NCBI GenBank assembly: GCA_036558305.1
Contig: DATBFX010000369.1
Location: 1 to 7,008, forward strand
Length of the DNA stretch: 7,008 bases
Reading direction: 5' to 3'
Source: DATBFX01 sp036558305
GTDB lineage: Bacteria > Chloroflexota > Chloroflexia > Thermomicrobiales > UBA6265
Shown: positions 5,186 through 7,008 of the stretch, one piece after another
How positions within the stretch are numbered: position 1 is the stretch's first letter
Layout: each line of letters begins with the position of its first letter
The notes under the pieces: generated by a model
The model's input: the letters and a program-made list of their open reading frames with translations, nothing else
Told to the model about the DNA's origin: nothing
The model's database searches: none
Made by a program: the position numbers and the translations under genes

Positions 5186-5227
5186 GCTGACGGCTGAGAG
5201 CTGAAAGCTGAAGGCTGGGAGTGGGGA
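5186..5227 (+). repeat. six degenerate heptads GCTGAnn running into the pyrG start
   Basis: The units are GCTGACG, GCTGAGA, GCTGAAA, GCTGAAG, GCTGGGA and GTGGGGA, each exactly seven bases, ending one base before the pyrG ATG. The last two units drift towards purine-rich sequence and contain GGGAG (5217-5221), seven bases ahead of the start codon, so the array appears to provide the pyrG Shine-Dalgarno site. Confidence 0.85.
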
Positions 5228-5228
5228 G

Positions 5229-6917
5229 ATGCCGAAATACATCTTTGTGACCGGTGGCGTCGCGTCCTCGGTTGGCAAGGGGATCACCACCGCCTCGATC
5301 GGCCGGCTGATCAAGAGTCGGGGCGACAGCGTCTCGATCATGAAACTCGATCCCTACCTCAACGTCGATCCGGGGACGATGTCCCCCTACCAGCACGGCG
5401 AGGTGTTCGTCACCGACGACGGCGCCGAGACGGATCTCGACCTCGGTCACTACGAGCGCTTCATCGACGAGAATCTCTCCCGCGCCTCCAACGTCACCAC
5501 CGGTCAGGTCTACTCCGCCGTCATCGCCAAGGAACGGCGCGGCGACTATCTGGGCGGCACCATCCAGGTCATCCCCCACATCACCAACGAGATCAAGAGC
5601 CGCATCCGCCTCGCCTCCCGTCAGCACGCCTCCGACATCGTCATCGTCGAAGTCGGCGGCACCGTCGGCGACATCGAGGGGCAGGCGTTCCTCGAAGCGA
5701 TCCGCCAGATGCGGCGGGAGGTCGGTCGCGGCAACGTCCTCTACATCCACGTCACCCTCCTCCCCAAGATCGGCAGCACCGGCGAGCTCAAGACCAAACC
5801 GACCCAACAGAGCGTCCGGGAGCTGCGGTCGATGGGGATCCAACCCGACGTCATCGTCTGCCGCGCCGACTGCGAGATTCCCGACGAGGTCAAGGAGAAG
5901 ATCGCCCTCTTCTGCGACGTCGACCCGGAAGCGGTCATCCCGATGCCGACCGCCGAGACGATCTACGAAGTCCCGCTGATGCTCGAAGCCGCTGGGCTGG
6001 GCGAGTACATCGCTCGCCAGTTCGACCTCGGCGAGCGCCCCCCCGACCTATCGGAATGGCGTTCCCTCGTCGAGCGCCTCAAGACGCCGCGCCGCACGGT
6101 CAAGATCGCCCTCGTCGGCAAGTACGTCGATCTCCACGATTCCTACATGAGCATCGCCGAATCGCTGACCCACGCGGGGCTTGCTCAGGACGTGAGCGTC
6201 GACATCGTCTGGGTCAATTCCGAGACCTCGACACCGGAGGAGATGGACCGCGCCCTGCGCCGTGTCTCCGGTATCCTGGTCGGTCCCGGTTTCGGACCGC
6301 GCGGCACCGAGGGCAAAATCCTCGCTGCCCGCTTCGCCCGCGAGCACGGCGTTCCCTATCTGGGGATCTGCTACGGTCTCCACATGGCGGTCATCGAGTT
6401 CGCCCGCCACGTCCTCGGCTTCGAGGGCGCCAACTCCTCCGAGATCGACCCCGAGACCCCGGCCCCGGTGATCGACCTGATGCCCGGCCAGCGCGGCGTC
6501 GAGATGGGCGGCACGATGCGCCTCGGGCTCTGGCCGTGCCGCCTCGAAGCGGGCACCAAGACCGCCGCCGCCTACGACGAGCCGATGGTCTTCGAGCGCC
6601 ACCGCCACCGCTTCGAGGTCAACAACACCTACCGTTCGACGATGGCCGAGGCCGGTCTCGTCGCCAGCGGCGTCTCCCCCGACGGCCAACTCGTCGAGAT
6701 CATGGAGCTGCGCGACCACCCCTTCTTCGTCGGCACCCAATTCCACCCCGAGTTCCGCAGCCGGCCGACCCGCCCCCACCCGCTCTTCCGCGACTTCGTC
6801 GGTGCCGCCGCCCAGACCCTGCCCGAGGGCGCGCAACGGGCGCTGCCGCTCAACGGCGCGCTGAAGACCGTGCCGGTGAGCGTGGCCGAACCGGTGCTGG
6901 CGGGGTCGCACGATTGA
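5229..6917 (+). CDS. pyrG: CTP synthase (glutamine-hydrolysing)
   Basis: PyrG converts UTP, ATP and glutamine to CTP, the last step of de novo pyrimidine nucleotide synthesis, in the cytoplasm. The 562-aa length is close to normal. The synthase domain (about residues 1-270) starts YIFVTGGVASSVGKGI with P-loop lysine K17, followed by KLDPYLNVDPGTMSPYQHGEV, ETDLDLGHYERF (D71, magnesium) and EVGGTVGDIEG (E141, magnesium). KTKPTQQSVRELRSMGIQPDV lies near the tetramer and UTP-binding region. The class I glutamine amidotransferase domain follows, with nucleophile C381 in GICYGLH and the H506/E508 pair in QFHPEF. The triad is complete, but two motifs differ from the usual form: GICYGLH for GICLGMQ, and GPGFGPRG (352-359) for PGGFGxRG. 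The RBS GGGAG is seven bases upstream, inside the heptad array. The protein ends with a short low-complexity tail after the family core. Confidence 0.98.
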   Translation: MPKYIFVTGGVASSVGKGITTASIGRLIKSRGDSVSIMKLDPYLNVDPGTMSPYQHGEVFVTDDGAETDLDLGHYERFIDENLSRASNVTTGQVYSAVIAKERRGDYLGGTIQVIPHITNEIKSRIRLASRQHASDIVIVEVGGTVGDIEGQAFLEAIRQMRREVGRGNVLYIHVTLLPKIGSTGELKTKPTQQSVRELRSMGIQPDVIVCRADCEIPDEVKEKIALFCDVDPEAVIPMPTAETIYEVPLMLEAAGLGEYIARQFDLGERPPDLSEWRSLVERLKTPRRTVKIALVGKYVDLHDSYMSIAESLTHAGLAQDVSVDIVWVNSETSTPEEMDRALRRVSGILVGPGFGPRGTEGKILAARFAREHGVPYLGICYGLHMAVIEFARHVLGFEGANSSEIDPETPAPVIDLMPGQRGVEMGGTMRLGLWPCRLEAGTKTAAAYDEPMVFERHRHRFEVNNTYRSTMAEAGLVASGVSPDGQLVEIMELRDHPFFVGTQFHPEFRSRPTRPHPLFRDFVGAAAQTLPEGAQRALPLNGALKTVPVSVAEPVLAGSHD

Positions 6918-6950
6918 GGGTGCTTTGTCGCCATCAAGAGCGGTATCGAA

Positions 6951-6977
6951 GAGAGGTCCTTCGCTGCGCTCAGGATG
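6951..6977. repeat. REP-like intergenic repeat after pyrG
   Basis: The segment beginning GAGAGGTCCTTCGCTGCGCT and ending CAGGATG contains TCCT/AGGA arms and closely resembles a short repeat phrase I recall from intergenic DNA of many bacteria (reverse complement CATCCTGAGCGCAGCGAAGG). It lies 33 nt after the pyrG stop. The 6918-7008 stretch otherwise shows no gene and no clear terminator. Its repeat status is remembered, not searched. Confidence 0.4.
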
Positions 6978-7008
6978 TTCAACTGAGGAATTGACCCAAA
7001 CTGGACAT

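Larger units (their letters stand above)
4957..5228. repeat. repeat-filled spacer bracketed by heptanucleotide arrays
   Basis: No gene is evident in this 272-bp spacer. It starts directly after the MBL stop with a CGTCAGT array and ends at the pyrG start with a GCTGAnn array. The edges form an inverted repeat: GCCGTCAG at 4957-4964 and CTGACGGC at 5187-5194. The interior is dense in dyads (ATGACC/GGTCAT enclosing GCGGGT/ACCCGC at 4996-5046, and a 9-bp stem at 5115-5155). Open frames crossing it have low-complexity translations and start or end in repeats. The architecture suggests a dispersed, non-autonomous repeat element, but its mobility is not shown by one copy. Confidence 0.6.

Noticed and set aside
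4961..5341. A 126-codon minus-strand frame through the repeat spacer and the start of pyrG
   Set aside because: Its ends are translations of the heptad arrays (runs such as TDDRRLTTDD) and it overlaps pyrG antisense. It is a repeat artefact.
6991..7008. TTGACC at 6991-6996 as a -35 element for a downstream gene
   Set aside because: The matching -10 would lie beyond the end of the window, so it cannot be supported.

Overview
This is a GC-rich window (GC-biased third codon positions in every gene) with the look of an ordinary bacterial chromosome. It carries housekeeping and conserved genes, with no phage, plasmid, transposase, CRISPR, rRNA or tRNA genes. The N-terminally extended RecX, the OPRT-like protein ending in a CPLC motif, and promoters with GC-tolerant extended -10 boxes would fit Chloroflexota (Thermomicrobia-like), but that placement is an impression from family resemblance, not a demonstrated fact.

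Layout. Positions 2-697 hold the end of a plus-strand operon: the C-terminal membrane segment of an unidentified protein, then two small unrecognised proteins (91 and 106 aa) whose genes overlap by ATGA. The operon is closed by a strong 14-bp hairpin followed by TTTT (728-767). Positions 815-1453 encode an orotate phosphoribosyltransferase-like protein and 1584-2090 a MarR-family regulator. The MarR gene converges on a minus-strand class V aminotransferase (3277-2111). The aminotransferase diverges from recX (3405-4079) across a 127-bp spacer with what look like two face-to-face -10 boxes on the same bases. A good extended -10 promoter and a hairpin-rich leader of about 160 nt precede a metallo-beta-lactamase-fold protein (4303-4956). 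A 271-bp repeat-filled spacer then leads to pyrG, CTP synthase (5229-6917). The final 90 bp contain another repeat-like segment.

How the genes relate. The PyrE-like protein and PyrG both suggest pyrimidine nucleotide metabolism, but they are about 4 kb apart in separate transcription units, and the PyrE-like protein lacks residues expected of a real OPRT. RecX would modulate RecA filaments; recA is not in the window. The MarR regulator may act on its own promoter, where small palindromes sit. The MBL protein lacks two expected metal ligands.

No convincing new multi-gene system is visible. The most unusual material is non-coding: the 4957-5228 spacer, bracketed by two different heptanucleotide tandem arrays in inverted relation, one of which runs into and apparently supplies the pyrG ribosome binding site; the shared -10 between recX and the aminotransferase gene; and the structured MBL leader. 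Next come two conserved-looking enzymes with altered active-site motifs.
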